Assembly: GCA_026388255.1 (NCBI GenBank)
Contig: JAPLKC010000038.1
Span: 1 to 41,700 of the forward strand
Length of the DNA stretch: 41,700 bases
Source of the DNA: Pseudomonadota bacterium
GTDB taxonomy: Bacteria; Desulfobacterota; Syntrophorhabdia; Syntrophorhabdales; Syntrophorhabdaceae
Direction of reading: 5' to 3'
Below the pieces are notes generated by a model. That model ran no database searches and was not told the DNA's origin. It saw only the letters and a program-made list of their open reading frames with translations. Shown here in pieces: positions 24,346-32,888 of the stretch. Numbering within the stretch: the stretch's first letter is position 1; every line of letters begins with the position of its first letter. The translations under genes were made by a program, and so were the position numbers.

Positions 24346-25773
24346 TTATTTTCCTGTCGTCAGGTATTCATGAATTGAGCGGGCTGCTTTTCGGCCTGCG
24401 CCCATAGCGAGGATAACCGTTGCAGCGCCGGTTACAATATCCCCTCCTGCCCAGACACGGTCCTTTGTTGTCTTTCCTGTCTCAGGATCGGCAACGAGCG
24501 TCCCGCGACGCGTTGTTTCAAGCCCCGGAGTAGTTGACGGCACCAGCGGGTTAGGGCTGTTGCCGATAGCACAGACTACAGCATCCATCTGCATACGGAA
24601 GTTTGAGTTAGGTATCTCTATGGGGGCTCTTCTCCCTGAGGCATCCGGTTCACCAAGTTCCATCCTCAGACATTCGATCTCTTTCAGCCAGCCGTTCTCA
24701 TCCCCGATATATCGGACAGGCAGGGTCAGCACGTTAAAGATAACGCCTTCCTCCTCGGCATTTTCACTCTCTTCGAGACGTGCAGGCAATTCTGCATGAG
24801 AGCGCCTGTAAATGATCCTGGATTCAGCAGCCCCCATGCGGAGCGCTGTCCTTGCAGAATCCATGGCAACATTCCCCCCACCGACAACTGCTATTTTTAT
24901 ATGTTTTTTTACAGGTGTGGAAGACATGGGATAACGGTATCCCTGCATGAGATTCATACGGGTAAGATATTCATTTGCTGAATAAACCCCGTTTAAATTT
25001 TCTCCCGGAATATCCATAAACCAGGGGAGCCCTGCGCCTGTTCCTACAAAAACGGCATCGAATTCTTTCAATAATTCATCTATAGAGCGTGTTTTTCCTA
25101 CAACATAGTCTGTAAAAACCTTCACGCCCAGCTTTTTCACATAGTCAACTTCCCTGGCAACAATTGCCTTGGGGAGACGGAATTCAGGAATCCCGTATAT
25201 TAATACCCCTCCGGCCTTATGGAGTGCCTCGAAAATCGTTACCTCATGGCCAAGGAGGATCAGATCGCCGGCTACGGTAATCCCTGCCGGACCGGAACCG
25301 ACTATGGCAATCTTTTTGCCGGTAGGCTTTGCTTTGGGCGGTATATCCACAACACCCTGTTTGGCCTCCCAATCTGCAAGGAACCGCTCCAGTCTTCCTA
25401 TGGCGATTTCACCTTTCTTATTCACCAGGATGCACTGGGATTCGCACTGGCTTTCCTGTGGGCATACCCTTCCGCACACTGCAGGGAGACAGTTCTTTTC
25501 CTTTAATTTCTTTATTCCTGCCGTAAAATCTCTTTTTACAATACAGGAGATAAAATCAGGAATATCGATCTCTACAGGACAGCCTGTCTTGCATCGCGGT
25601 TTTTTACATTGCAGGCAACGCTTTGCCTCTGTAACGGCAAGTTCCTCTGTATAGCCCAGCGCCACCTCATTGAAATTATGACGCCGGATTTCAGGAGACT
25701 GCCTCGGCATATCGTTCCGGTTTAGATCTATTTTTGATGTTTTTTCTATCTTTTCTTCGTTCATACCTGGCAC
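24346..25773 (-). CDS. nfnB: NfnB-like NADPH-binding subunit (glutamate synthase small-chain type)
   Basis: This 475-residue protein matches the large subunit of NADH-dependent ferredoxin:NADP+ oxidoreductase (NfnB/SudA). The N-terminal domain holds two [4Fe-4S] clusters (CLQCKKPRCKTGCPVEIDI; then CGRVCPQESQCESQC). The bifurcating FAD site has GSGPAGITVAGDL, and the NADP(H) site has VVGGGNVAMDSARTALRMGA. The end GDIVTGAATVILAMGAGRKAA is standard. In Nfn this flavin splits electrons from NADPH between ferredoxin and NAD+. The same fold serves as glutamate synthase beta subunit, but no gltB is near. It overlaps nfnA by 13 bp and ends at the shared terminator. Confidence 0.9.
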   Translation of the reverse strand: MPGMNEEKIEKTSKIDLNRNDMPRQSPEIRRHNFNEVALGYTEELAVTEAKRCLQCKKPRCKTGCPVEIDIPDFISCIVKRDFTAGIKKLKEKNCLPAVCGRVCPQESQCESQCILVNKKGEIAIGRLERFLADWEAKQGVVDIPPKAKPTGKKIAIVGSGPAGITVAGDLILLGHEVTIFEALHKAGGVLIYGIPEFRLPKAIVAREVDYVKKLGVKVFTDYVVGKTRSIDELLKEFDAVFVGTGAGLPWFMDIPGENLNGVYSANEYLTRMNLMQGYRYPMSSTPVKKHIKIAVVGGGNVAMDSARTALRMGAAESRIIYRRSHAELPARLEESENAEEEGVIFNVLTLPVRYIGDENGWLKEIECLRMELGEPDASGRRAPIEIPNSNFRMQMDAVVCAIGNSPNPLVPSTTPGLETTRRGTLVADPETGKTTKDRVWAGGDIVTGAATVILAMGAGRKAARSIHEYLTTGK

Positions 25774-26618
25774 TTACCCCCCTCGTGGACTATCGGTTTG
25801 GGTTCACTTCGTCTGAAAAATAACACCTCTTCCTCAAGATATGCCTTTCTGCGTGCGAGAAATTCCTTCCAATCTACTTCATGCCCGTCAAATTCAGGGC
25901 CGTCAACACAGGCAAATTTCCTCTTACCGTTAACTGTTACACGGCAAACACCGCACATGCCGGTTCCGTCAATCATGATGGGATTCAGATTCACAACCGT
26001 TTTAATCCCCAAGCTCTTCGTAAGCTCTGATACATTTGCCATTAAAAATGTGCAGCCGTTTACAATAATCCTGTCAGGCGGGGTTAGGAGACCGTTGATG
26101 ATATCCGGTAATCGGCTGACATGGCCCTTAAACCCCTGACTGCCATCACGGGTTATATTGAAAATTCTTTTTGATAAAGGGATAAACCTGTCAGTCCAGT
26201 ATATCAGATAATTGCTCCTTGCCTCAAAGACGGTAATGATTTTATTTCCCGCTTCTTTTAACTCTTTCACGACAGGGTACATGCTTCCGATACCATAGCA
26301 GCCGCCGATGCACATGACTGTGCCGAAGTTGCTGATTTCTGTTTCGTTGCCCAGAGGACCGACACATGTGGCAACGCTATCCCCGTCTTTCAGGCAGGCA
26401 AGCGCTCCCGTTGATGCGCCTACTTCCATGAAGACAATGGTAATAGTGCCTTTTTGAGCATCCCAGTCGGCAACAGAGAGTGGAATGCGTTCGCCCTCAT
26501 CGTTTGCGCGTACAATAACAAACTGACCCGGTCTTACTTTTGATGCTATTTCAGGCGTCTCGATAACAAGGAGGTGCATATTCGGAACTATCATCTTACG
26601 CTCTATAACTTTATTCAT
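25761..26618 (-). CDS. nfnA: NfnA-like ferredoxin-NADP+ reductase subunit
   Basis: This 285-residue flavoprotein resembles NfnA/SudB and dihydroorotate dehydrogenase PyrK-type reductases. The N-terminal beta-barrel binds FAD (RPGQFVIVRANDEGERIPLSVAD), the middle binds NAD(H) (CIGGCYGIGSMYPVVKELKEAGN), and the C-terminal [2Fe-2S] site has DGTGMCGVCRV with a later Cys in KFACVDGPEFDGHEVDW. These are the hallmarks of the small Nfn subunit that transfers electrons to NAD+. Its start lies within the end of the NuoG-like gene and it overlaps nfnB, so subunits are made together. PyrK is unlikely given the context. Confidence 0.9.
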   Translation of the reverse strand: MNKVIERKMIVPNMHLLVIETPEIASKVRPGQFVIVRANDEGERIPLSVADWDAQKGTITIVFMEVGASTGALACLKDGDSVATCVGPLGNETEISNFGTVMCIGGCYGIGSMYPVVKELKEAGNKIITVFEARSNYLIYWTDRFIPLSKRIFNITRDGSQGFKGHVSRLPDIINGLLTPPDRIIVNGCTFLMANVSELTKSLGIKTVVNLNPIMIDGTGMCGVCRVTVNGKRKFACVDGPEFDGHEVDWKEFLARRKAYLEEEVLFFRRSEPKPIVHEGGKCQV

Positions 26619-28857
26619 TTTGTCCCCCTTCTATCACCTTCATACCACCTACAACATCTGCCAGCAATATACCCCTGTAGCTGCTTCGAACCGGAGCAGA
26701 ATTAATACGTTTGCCCTTTCCGGAAGGGGCCATTGACCCTTTGATGGTGATTTTGACAAATTCAAGACCCTTTTTTATGTTAGGGAAACCTTTTACATAT
26801 CTTTTGATCTCATTCTGAATCAATGCCACATCTTTGTACTTCAAAACGCCTTTGCCCATCTTCTCTGCGATGCTTTTAAATATCCACCAGTCCGGCCTTG
26901 ATTCCATATACGGCTCGATTGCCTTTTTAACTGATAAAACCATACCTGCTCCATTGATTAGTGTTCCATCCGATTCGGGGAACAGGCTTGCCGGGAGAAT
27001 CAGATCCGGCAAGCGGGAAGACTGTAGGGGCAACGCATTCTGGTAGATAAGAAAATCACAGGCCGGCAATCCATCAAAAGGTGTTTCTCCAATAAGGTAG
27101 ATCACCTTCTTCCGCTTCTTTAAATCAACTTGCGTAAGATCAGCTTTAACCTCCATGGATTTGCCTTGGGCTGTATTACTCAACACCTCGCCGGGTTTGA
27201 CTCCGGGGAAAACGCCCATGGCAAGCATCCCCTTGAGATTTGTATAAGGATGCGCCACAATTATTTTCCATCCATATTTGTTTCTCATACTGATGAGGGT
27301 CTTAAAAAACGTGCTCCGTCCGGGAGCATGGATAGCCTCTTCCCCCACAACAACAACTTTTTCGGATGAGGCGGAAAAACGCCTGGATACCTTCTCTATG
27401 TTGCTGACCCATTCCTTATTCAGACCCGAGATGCTTTTTGCCTGCTTGCTCTTTGGAATACCGTTAATAATAGATTCCAGTATGGCTGCCCATTTTGCAT
27501 CATCCGTCTGGAAGGTAGCTTCGCTGAGCAGGTCGAGGTTCGTATCGGTGTCGCTTATAACAGCAAGACAGGCGCCTCCCTGTGCAGCCTTTTTAATGTT
27601 TACGCCAATAGGTGAATACCCGTAAATGGCATCGAATCCCACAGCAAGGATGCCCTGAGCAGCTTCAATAATATCAATAGATTTGGACCCAAGGGCAAGA
27701 TCCAGAAAGTCAGAAAGGTCATCACCGAGTTCGATCATCAGTGAGGATGCAATGTTTTCAGAACCATTGAGGCTACGGATGAGCTTCTGTGCTGCAAAGA
27801 GGTCTTCGTTTGACAATTGAGGCGAAACAAGAAACAAACAATCGTCAGGCTTAACCCCTGTCAACTTCCCGGCCGCCACAGCGATTGCCTGATCCCATGA
27901 AATATCGTTATACCCCATGGGGGTCATCTCCTTAGGAATTCCATACCGAAGCGGACTTTGAACATATTCCGGGACAGCGAACCGCCCTTTTACGCATATA
28001 AGGCCATGATCTATCAATGAATCATAATCGGGAAGTACATCGATCACCTCATTATTTTTTACCTGGAGTTGGAGCTTGCATCCGACAGCACAGTAATTGC
28101 ACGTAGTAGCAACCTGTGCATCGGGCTTTCCATACCATTTACTTACCTTAACACTCAATGCACCGGTCGGGCATGCACTTACGCAGGCCCCGCAGAATTC
28201 ACACCCTGCTTCAAGGTGTGTCCGGTCAAAGGCAGGCCCGATCGTAGTAAGTCTGCCGCGCTGCTTGAAGCTCAATGTCCCGTTCATGCGGACGTTATTG
28301 CAGACCCGCACGCAACGACCACAGAGTATGCAGAGATTGTAATCACGATCATAAAAAGGATCGTTTTTCTCAACAGTAAAACCCCTGTAGTAAACAGGGT
28401 AAGAGGTTTCCGTCAAACCTATGCTTTCGGTAATCTGTTGTAGCTCACAGCGGTTGTCATTAGGACAATAACGGCAACCCGTAGTTACACCGACTTTACG
28501 GATTGTACCTTGAAACTCTTTGCACTCATCCTGCTCTGTGCAGAAGAGGCAGCTTGCAGGATGTTCGCTCAGGAGGAGCTTGAGCACCTCCTGTCTTAAA
28601 CTTCTAATTTCCGCAGTATCTGTCCGGATAATCATGCCGTCTTCAACAGGCGTTGTACATGAGGTTGGAAAACCCCTTAAACCGTCAACCTCAACAATGC
28701 ACAGCCGGCAGGCGCCGTAGGACGGCAAATGCTCCAGCGTGCACAGCGACGGGATATAGATGTTGTTCATCCTGGCTGCCTGAAGTATGGTAAAGTTCGG
28801 TTGAACTGCTATCTTTTTGTTATCAATTGTAATTTGAATGGTCTTTTCCTTTGTCAT
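26611..28857 (-). CDS. NuoG/formate-dehydrogenase-like iron-sulfur protein lacking the catalytic Cys/Sec
   Basis: This 748-residue electron-transfer subunit carries a [2Fe-2S] ferredoxin domain (Cys39, 50, 53, 67), a His-Cys [4Fe-4S] site (His99, Cys103, 106, 112), a further Cys group (128-137), two ferredoxin clusters (CILCGRCVRVC, CEFCGACVSACP) and the FDH-type [4Fe-4S] site (CNYCAVGCKL with CVKGR). A molybdopterin-oxidoreductase domain follows. Where formate dehydrogenases have (Cys/Sec)-His, this protein reads ENIASSLMIELGDDLSDF (367-384), with neither. The C-terminal cofactor-binding domain is short. It is therefore probably an electron conduit, not a formate dehydrogenase. It overlaps both neighbouring genes. 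Confidence 0.88.
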   Translation of the reverse strand: MTKEKTIQITIDNKKIAVQPNFTILQAARMNNIYIPSLCTLEHLPSYGACRLCIVEVDGLRGFPTSCTTPVEDGMIIRTDTAEIRSLRQEVLKLLLSEHPASCLFCTEQDECKEFQGTIRKVGVTTGCRYCPNDNRCELQQITESIGLTETSYPVYYRGFTVEKNDPFYDRDYNLCILCGRCVRVCNNVRMNGTLSFKQRGRLTTIGPAFDRTHLEAGCEFCGACVSACPTGALSVKVSKWYGKPDAQVATTCNYCAVGCKLQLQVKNNEVIDVLPDYDSLIDHGLICVKGRFAVPEYVQSPLRYGIPKEMTPMGYNDISWDQAIAVAAGKLTGVKPDDCLFLVSPQLSNEDLFAAQKLIRSLNGSENIASSLMIELGDDLSDFLDLALGSKSIDIIEAAQGILAVGFDAIYGYSPIGVNIKKAAQGGACLAVISDTDTNLDLLSEATFQTDDAKWAAILESIINGIPKSKQAKSISGLNKEWVSNIEKVSRRFSASSEKVVVVGEEAIHAPGRSTFFKTLISMRNKYGWKIIVAHPYTNLKGMLAMGVFPGVKPGEVLSNTAQGKSMEVKADLTQVDLKKRKKVIYLIGETPFDGLPACDFLIYQNALPLQSSRLPDLILPASLFPESDGTLINGAGMVLSVKKAIEPYMESRPDWWIFKSIAEKMGKGVLKYKDVALIQNEIKRYVKGFPNIKKGLEFVKITIKGSMAPSGKGKRINSAPVRSSYRGILLADVVGGMKVIEGGQNE

Positions 28858-30734
28858 GATTTTTTCTCCGCAGTCCTGATAACGATTGCATCACCGGCGA
28901 TTGCCTCAAATCTGCATACTTCATAGCATGAGCGGCATTTAATACATTTCGTTGCATCGAGGTTATGAGGCTCAGATCTTGGTCCTGATATTGCACCTGT
29001 CGGGCAAGCTTTTACACAGGACTGGCAACCTGTGCATTTCTCCTTGATAACCCTGTATTCAATAAGGTTTTTGCAGACAACTGCCCTGCAACGTCCGTCC
29101 TTTATGTGTTCGAGATATTCATTTCTAAAATAACGAAGCGTGGTAAGCACAGGATTCGGGGCAGTCTGACCCAAACCGCAAAGCGAACCTTTTTTTATCG
29201 TGTCGCCCAGTGTCCGAAGCGTCATCAGGTCTTCCGGTGTACCTTCGCCATGCGTTATACGCTGTAGTATCTCCACCATGTGGCGGGTTCCCACACGGCA
29301 GGGGACGCATTTGCCGCATGACTCTTTCTGGGTAAAATCAAGGAAATATTTTGCCACGTCAACGATACAGGTGTCATCATCCATGATAATAAGACCGCCT
29401 GAGCCCATGATAGAGCCGGCAGAGGCCAGCGATTCATAATCTACAGGGAGGTCGAGAAACTCTTCCGAAAGACATCCTCCGGATGGCCCGCCTGTCTGGA
29501 TTGCCTTGAAGGATTTTTGCACCCCGCCGCCAATGTCGAAGATGATCTCCCTGAGCGTTGTACCGAGCTGCACCTCAATAAGACCCGGTCTGCGCACCTT
29601 GCCCACAAGAGAAAATGTCTTGGTTCCCCTGTTTCCTTCCTTACCGAACCTGTTATACCATTCTGCCCCGTTTCGGAGGATATTCGGGAGTGTTCCCATA
29701 GTTTCAACATTATTAATGATAGTTGGACATCCAAAGAGTCCTGCTATGGCAGGAAACGGGGGGCGTGACCGCGGCATTCCGCGTTTGCCTTCAATGGATG
29801 CAATCAATGCTGTTTCTTCGCCACACACAAAGGCCCCCGCCCCTTCCTTGATCTTAATATCAAAACTGAATTTAGAACCGAGTATATTACTGCCCAGTAA
29901 ATTACTTTCTTTCATCTGTTTTATGGCAGTTTTCAGGCGCTCAATCGCAAGAGGATACTCAGCCCTTATGTAGACGATGCCCTTACTCGCACCTATGGCA
30001 TACCCGGCAATGAGCATTCCTTCAAGTACCGCATGCGGGTCTGATTCGATGAGCGATCTGTTCATAAAAGCCCCGGGGTCTCCCTCGTCTGCATTGCAAA
30101 TCAGGTATTTCTGCTCCCCCGGCGCACCCCTGCACACGGTCCATTTCCTGAAAGTTGGAAAACCTGCCCCCCCTCTGCCGCGCATACCTGCCTGCCGTAC
30201 AACACCTATGACGTCCTCCGGTGTCATCTGGAGGGCTTTCATAATACCCTGATATCCGTCAGATGCAAGGTACTGATCAATATCTTCAGGATCAATGAGG
30301 CCACAGTTTCTGAGAACTATCCTTACCTGCGGCTTTAACATGGGCAGCTCATAAAAAGGAGGTATGTCGTGGAAGGTGTTGTTTCCAAAATGCCCGATTG
30401 CAGCTTTAGAAAAGGGCACCCCTTCAACAAGGTGTGATTTTAATATGTTGGCAAGCAGCTTGGGGGTCACATTAGAATAACTTACCCGTGGCTGTTCCGG
30501 CATCTTGATATCGACAAGGGGTTCAAGGTAACAGGGGCCTATGCATCCAACCTGTATAATCCTTGCCTTCAAATTGCTATCCTTCAGGAACTTCTCAATT
30601 TCCGAGATCAGTTCAAGGGCCCCGGCAGCCCTTCCACATGATGCAGCACCGACATATATAATCGGTACTTTATTGTTCCGTAGTTCTTCCCATTTCTTTT
30701 TTGCCGTTTTAATTTTCACTTTTAATTTATTCAT
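28854..30734 (-). CDS. nuoF: NuoF/HydB-like NADH-binding flavoprotein subunit
   Basis: This 626-residue subunit oxidises or reduces NAD(H) at FMN. Domain order is an N-terminal thioredoxin-like part (ASCGRAAGA, GCIGPCYLEP), the FMN/NADH core (GMRGRGGAGFPTFRKW, CNADEGDPGAFMNR, GAGAFVCGEETALI), SLBB, the N3-type [4Fe-4S] site (ESCGKCVPCRVGT...C), and two C-terminal ferredoxin clusters (CTGCQSCVKACP, CIKCRSCYEVCR). This extended layout is that of HydB and other soluble bifurcating enzymes rather than Complex I NuoF. It overlaps the NuoE-like gene by 8 bp and the NuoG-like gene by 4 bp. Confidence 0.94.
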   Translation of the reverse strand: MNKLKVKIKTAKKKWEELRNNKVPIIYVGAASCGRAAGALELISEIEKFLKDSNLKARIIQVGCIGPCYLEPLVDIKMPEQPRVSYSNVTPKLLANILKSHLVEGVPFSKAAIGHFGNNTFHDIPPFYELPMLKPQVRIVLRNCGLIDPEDIDQYLASDGYQGIMKALQMTPEDVIGVVRQAGMRGRGGAGFPTFRKWTVCRGAPGEQKYLICNADEGDPGAFMNRSLIESDPHAVLEGMLIAGYAIGASKGIVYIRAEYPLAIERLKTAIKQMKESNLLGSNILGSKFSFDIKIKEGAGAFVCGEETALIASIEGKRGMPRSRPPFPAIAGLFGCPTIINNVETMGTLPNILRNGAEWYNRFGKEGNRGTKTFSLVGKVRRPGLIEVQLGTTLREIIFDIGGGVQKSFKAIQTGGPSGGCLSEEFLDLPVDYESLASAGSIMGSGGLIIMDDDTCIVDVAKYFLDFTQKESCGKCVPCRVGTRHMVEILQRITHGEGTPEDLMTLRTLGDTIKKGSLCGLGQTAPNPVLTTLRYFRNEYLEHIKDGRCRAVVCKNLIEYRVIKEKCTGCQSCVKACPTGAISGPRSEPHNLDATKCIKCRSCYEVCRFEAIAGDAIVIRTAEKKS

Positions 30735-31176
30735 ATTGTTTTAATAGCTCCGATAATTTGTTTACGGTCATTCTGCTGTAAATATCAGCATCAACCTGAA
30801 CCACAGGAGATAATGCGCAGCATCCTAAACAGGCAACCCGCTCCAGGTCAAAACGTTTATCCAGGGTAGTCTCGCCGCAGCCTATGCCCAGTTCACGCTC
30901 CAGCATGTCAAGCAAAGTGGCGCCCCCTCTTACGTGGCAGGCAGTCCCGAGACAGACCTTTATAGAGTGTCTACCGGGCGGATTGAATCGAAACTGTGCA
31001 TAGAAAGAGGATACACCAAAAATCTGATTTTCGGTAATACGGAGGTGTCTGGAAATCATTTTCACCGATTCAGGGTCCACGTAACCATAATGTTTCTGGA
31101 CATCCTGTAAAACCGGTATAAGCTGATCGGGCTTTCGTTCATACTTCTCAAAGATAGATTCAATCTTTTCAGGCAT
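30727..31176 (-). CDS. nuoE: NuoE/HydC-like [2Fe-2S] subunit
   Basis: This thioredoxin-fold [2Fe-2S] subunit partners the NADH-binding flavoprotein. Cluster ligands are Cys77 and Cys82 (VCLGTACHVRGG) and Cys118 and Cys122 (ACLGCCALSPVV), numbered from the upstream ATG at 31182. The N-terminal helical domain (FEKYERKPDQLIPVLQDVQ) is typical. Two in-frame ATGs, 31182 and 31176, are possible. AAGGGGAG abuts the first and lies 6 nt before the second, so 31176 is preferred (149 residues). It opens the redox operon, with a short leader ORF and a hairpin upstream. Confidence 0.94.
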   Translation of the reverse strand: MPEKIESIFEKYERKPDQLIPVLQDVQKHYGYVDPESVKMISRHLRITENQIFGVSSFYAQFRFNPPGRHSIKVCLGTACHVRGGATLLDMLERELGIGCGETTLDKRFDLERVACLGCCALSPVVQVDADIYSRMTVNKLSELLKQYE

Positions 31177-31195
31177 ATTCATCTCCCCTTATAGA

Positions 31196-31211
31196 TCACG
31201 CTCTGGCGTGA
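31196..31211 (-). promoter_or_regulatory. Small hairpin just upstream of the nuoE ribosome site
   Basis: TCACGC (31196-31201) and GCGTGA (31206-31211) form a 6-bp stem with a four-base loop, close upstream of the AAGGGGAG ribosome site of the NuoE-like gene. It lies in an AT-rich leader, between a 20-codon ORF and nuoE. It could affect translation initiation, mRNA processing or stability. No T-run follows, so it is not a terminator by itself. Confidence 0.45.
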
Positions 31212-31255
31212 AAGCATTAGAACCAATAAAATTATTGCTTACTGATCCGATTAAA

Positions 31256-31315
31256 CTAACCTGCTTCTTTACAAGGAAGATAGACCGAAAAAAAGGCTTT
31301 TAAACCTTTTATCAT
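31256..31315 (-). CDS. Candidate 19-residue leader ORF before the redox operon
   Basis: ATG at 31315 opens a 20-codon frame (product begins MIKGLKAFFSVYLPCKEAG) ending at TAG 31256-31258. AAGGGGG lies about 6 nt upstream, a ribosome site as strong as those of the real genes nearby. The product has no recognisable family. It sits about 80 bp before nuoE in the leader. A TTGACA at 31363-31368 on the same strand could be part of the promoter, but its -10 (TAAGTT) is poor. The case rests on the ribosome site and position alone. Confidence 0.35.
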   Translation of the reverse strand: MIKGLKAFFSVYLPCKEAG

Positions 31316-31403
31316 AATAAACCCCCTTTTATTTTTCAAAACTTAATAAATCGCAAAAATTATGTCAAGGAATATTTAATTTTTTTCAAAAAAGATTTTT
31401 TAT

Positions 31404-32888
31404 TTATGAGCAGACTTTTTTCGCTACTTTACGGAAATGCTGCCCGTAAATCATTAACGTTATGGCCTCGGAAAAAGATTTTCTATAAAATATCAGAGCT
31501 TTTATGAAAAGTCTCCAGTAATACACCTGGGTTATACCGTTTCCAAGAATCCCGATATACAGCATGGATTTCAGAAGAGCCTTGATCCGACCCTTCCCTA
31601 TCTTCCGTTTCCCGTAAGGGGTATGATATTTCAGAAATTCACATATTCTCTGATAATAAGGTCCGGGGCTGTATATGGTTTTAATGATTCTTTGATAACC
31701 TTCAATCAGTTTTGCTCTGTCCATTCTGGAAATAAAGTTTATACTTCCATCCGTATTATCGCCTGAGGCAATCAGATCAAGACGATTTTCCTCTTTCAAT
31801 CTATGCCATAATCTTGTATTCGGCAAAGCATTCAATAATCCTACCATAGCTGTTACTACGCCGCTCTCCTGAATAAATTTGATCTGTCTTGAAAAAATAT
31901 TTTCATCGTCACTATCGAATCCGACTATGTAGCCGCCAAGGACTTCAATGCCTGATGCCTGAAGTTTTTTGATAGCTGCCGTCATATCACGCTTGCAGTT
32001 CTGATTCTTTGAGCATTCTCTTAGACTTTCCTCGTTCGGTGTCTCTAATCCGATAAAAACCTGCCTGAATCCGGCTTCAACCATGAGACGTACCAGTACT
32101 TCATCGTCGGCAATATTTATTGAAGTTTCGGTAAGGAAATCAAAGGGATAATCATGTTTTTTCAACCATTCAATTACATGGGGCAGCAGCTCCTTAATGC
32201 CATTTTTGTTGCCGATAAAGTTATCATCAACAATAAAGATGCTGCCGCGCCATCCCCTGTCATAGAGGGCCTGAAGCTCATTCAGAAACTGTTTTATACC
32301 CTTTAATCTCGGTTTGTGGCCATACATGGAGGTAATGTCGCAAAAATCGCAATCAAAGGGACATCCTCTTGAAAACTGAATCATAATAGAGGCATAGTCC
32401 TTTATGTTTATCAATTCCCAGCGGGGAATAGGCGTCATGGACAAAGGAGGAAAGCCGGAAGACCTGTAAATCTTTTCGGGATTGCCTTCTTTGAGATCTC
32501 TGAAAAATTCCGGCAAGGTCATTTCAGCCTCATTCAGGATGATATGATCTATAAGCGGCAGATATTCTTCAGTTGTCGCGCTAAAAAGAGGACCTCCGGC
32601 AACAACTTTTTTCCCCAGACGAAGGCATTCCTGCAGAATTTCAGATACAGATTCTTTTTGAACCAGCATGGCGCTTACAAAAACATAATCAGCCCATTGG
32701 AGATCTTTTTCCATAAGTTTGTGAATGTTGAGATCCACCAGACGAATTTCCCATTCTTCAGGAAAAAAAGCGGCTACAGTCAACAATCCCAGCGGTGGGA
32801 AGGCAGCTTTCTTGGAGATATATTTTAATGCATATTTAAAACTCCAGAAGGTATCCGGGTATTTCGGGTATACAAGAAGTGCTTTCAT
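31404..32888 (-). CDS. B12-binding-domain radical SAM protein, HpnP-like (DUF4070)
   Basis: This 494-residue protein has an N-terminal cobalamin-binding-like Rossmann domain (residues 1-135, PPLGLLTVAAFFPEEWEIRLVD), then a radical SAM core with Cys176, Cys180 and Cys183 (CPFDCDFC). IETS-type core strands (DFLTETSINIADDEVL, FIGLETPNEESL) and a C-terminal DUF4070-like region follow. This layout resembles HpnP, the hopanoid C-2 methylase, through the ADYVFVSAMLVQ and FVDDNFIGN-like segments. Homologues outside hopanoid synthesis exist, and no squalene-hopene cyclase gene is present here. A B12-dependent methyl transfer to an unreactive carbon is the best guess. It stands alone, upstream of the redox operon on the same strand. 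Confidence 0.88.
   Translation of the reverse strand: MKALLVYPKYPDTFWSFKYALKYISKKAAFPPLGLLTVAAFFPEEWEIRLVDLNIHKLMEKDLQWADYVFVSAMLVQKESVSEILQECLRLGKKVVAGGPLFSATTEEYLPLIDHIILNEAEMTLPEFFRDLKEGNPEKIYRSSGFPPLSMTPIPRWELINIKDYASIMIQFSRGCPFDCDFCDITSMYGHKPRLKGIKQFLNELQALYDRGWRGSIFIVDDNFIGNKNGIKELLPHVIEWLKKHDYPFDFLTETSINIADDEVLVRLMVEAGFRQVFIGLETPNEESLRECSKNQNCKRDMTAAIKKLQASGIEVLGGYIVGFDSDDENIFSRQIKFIQESGVVTAMVGLLNALPNTRLWHRLKEENRLDLIASGDNTDGSINFISRMDRAKLIEGYQRIIKTIYSPGPYYQRICEFLKYHTPYGKRKIGKGRIKALLKSMLYIGILGNGITQVYYWRLFIKALIFYRKSFSEAITLMIYGQHFRKVAKKVCS

Noticed and set aside
26611-28857. Annotation as formate dehydrogenase alpha subunit
   Set aside because: The catalytic Cys/Sec-His is absent and the C-terminal cofactor domain is short, so an electron-transfer role is more likely.
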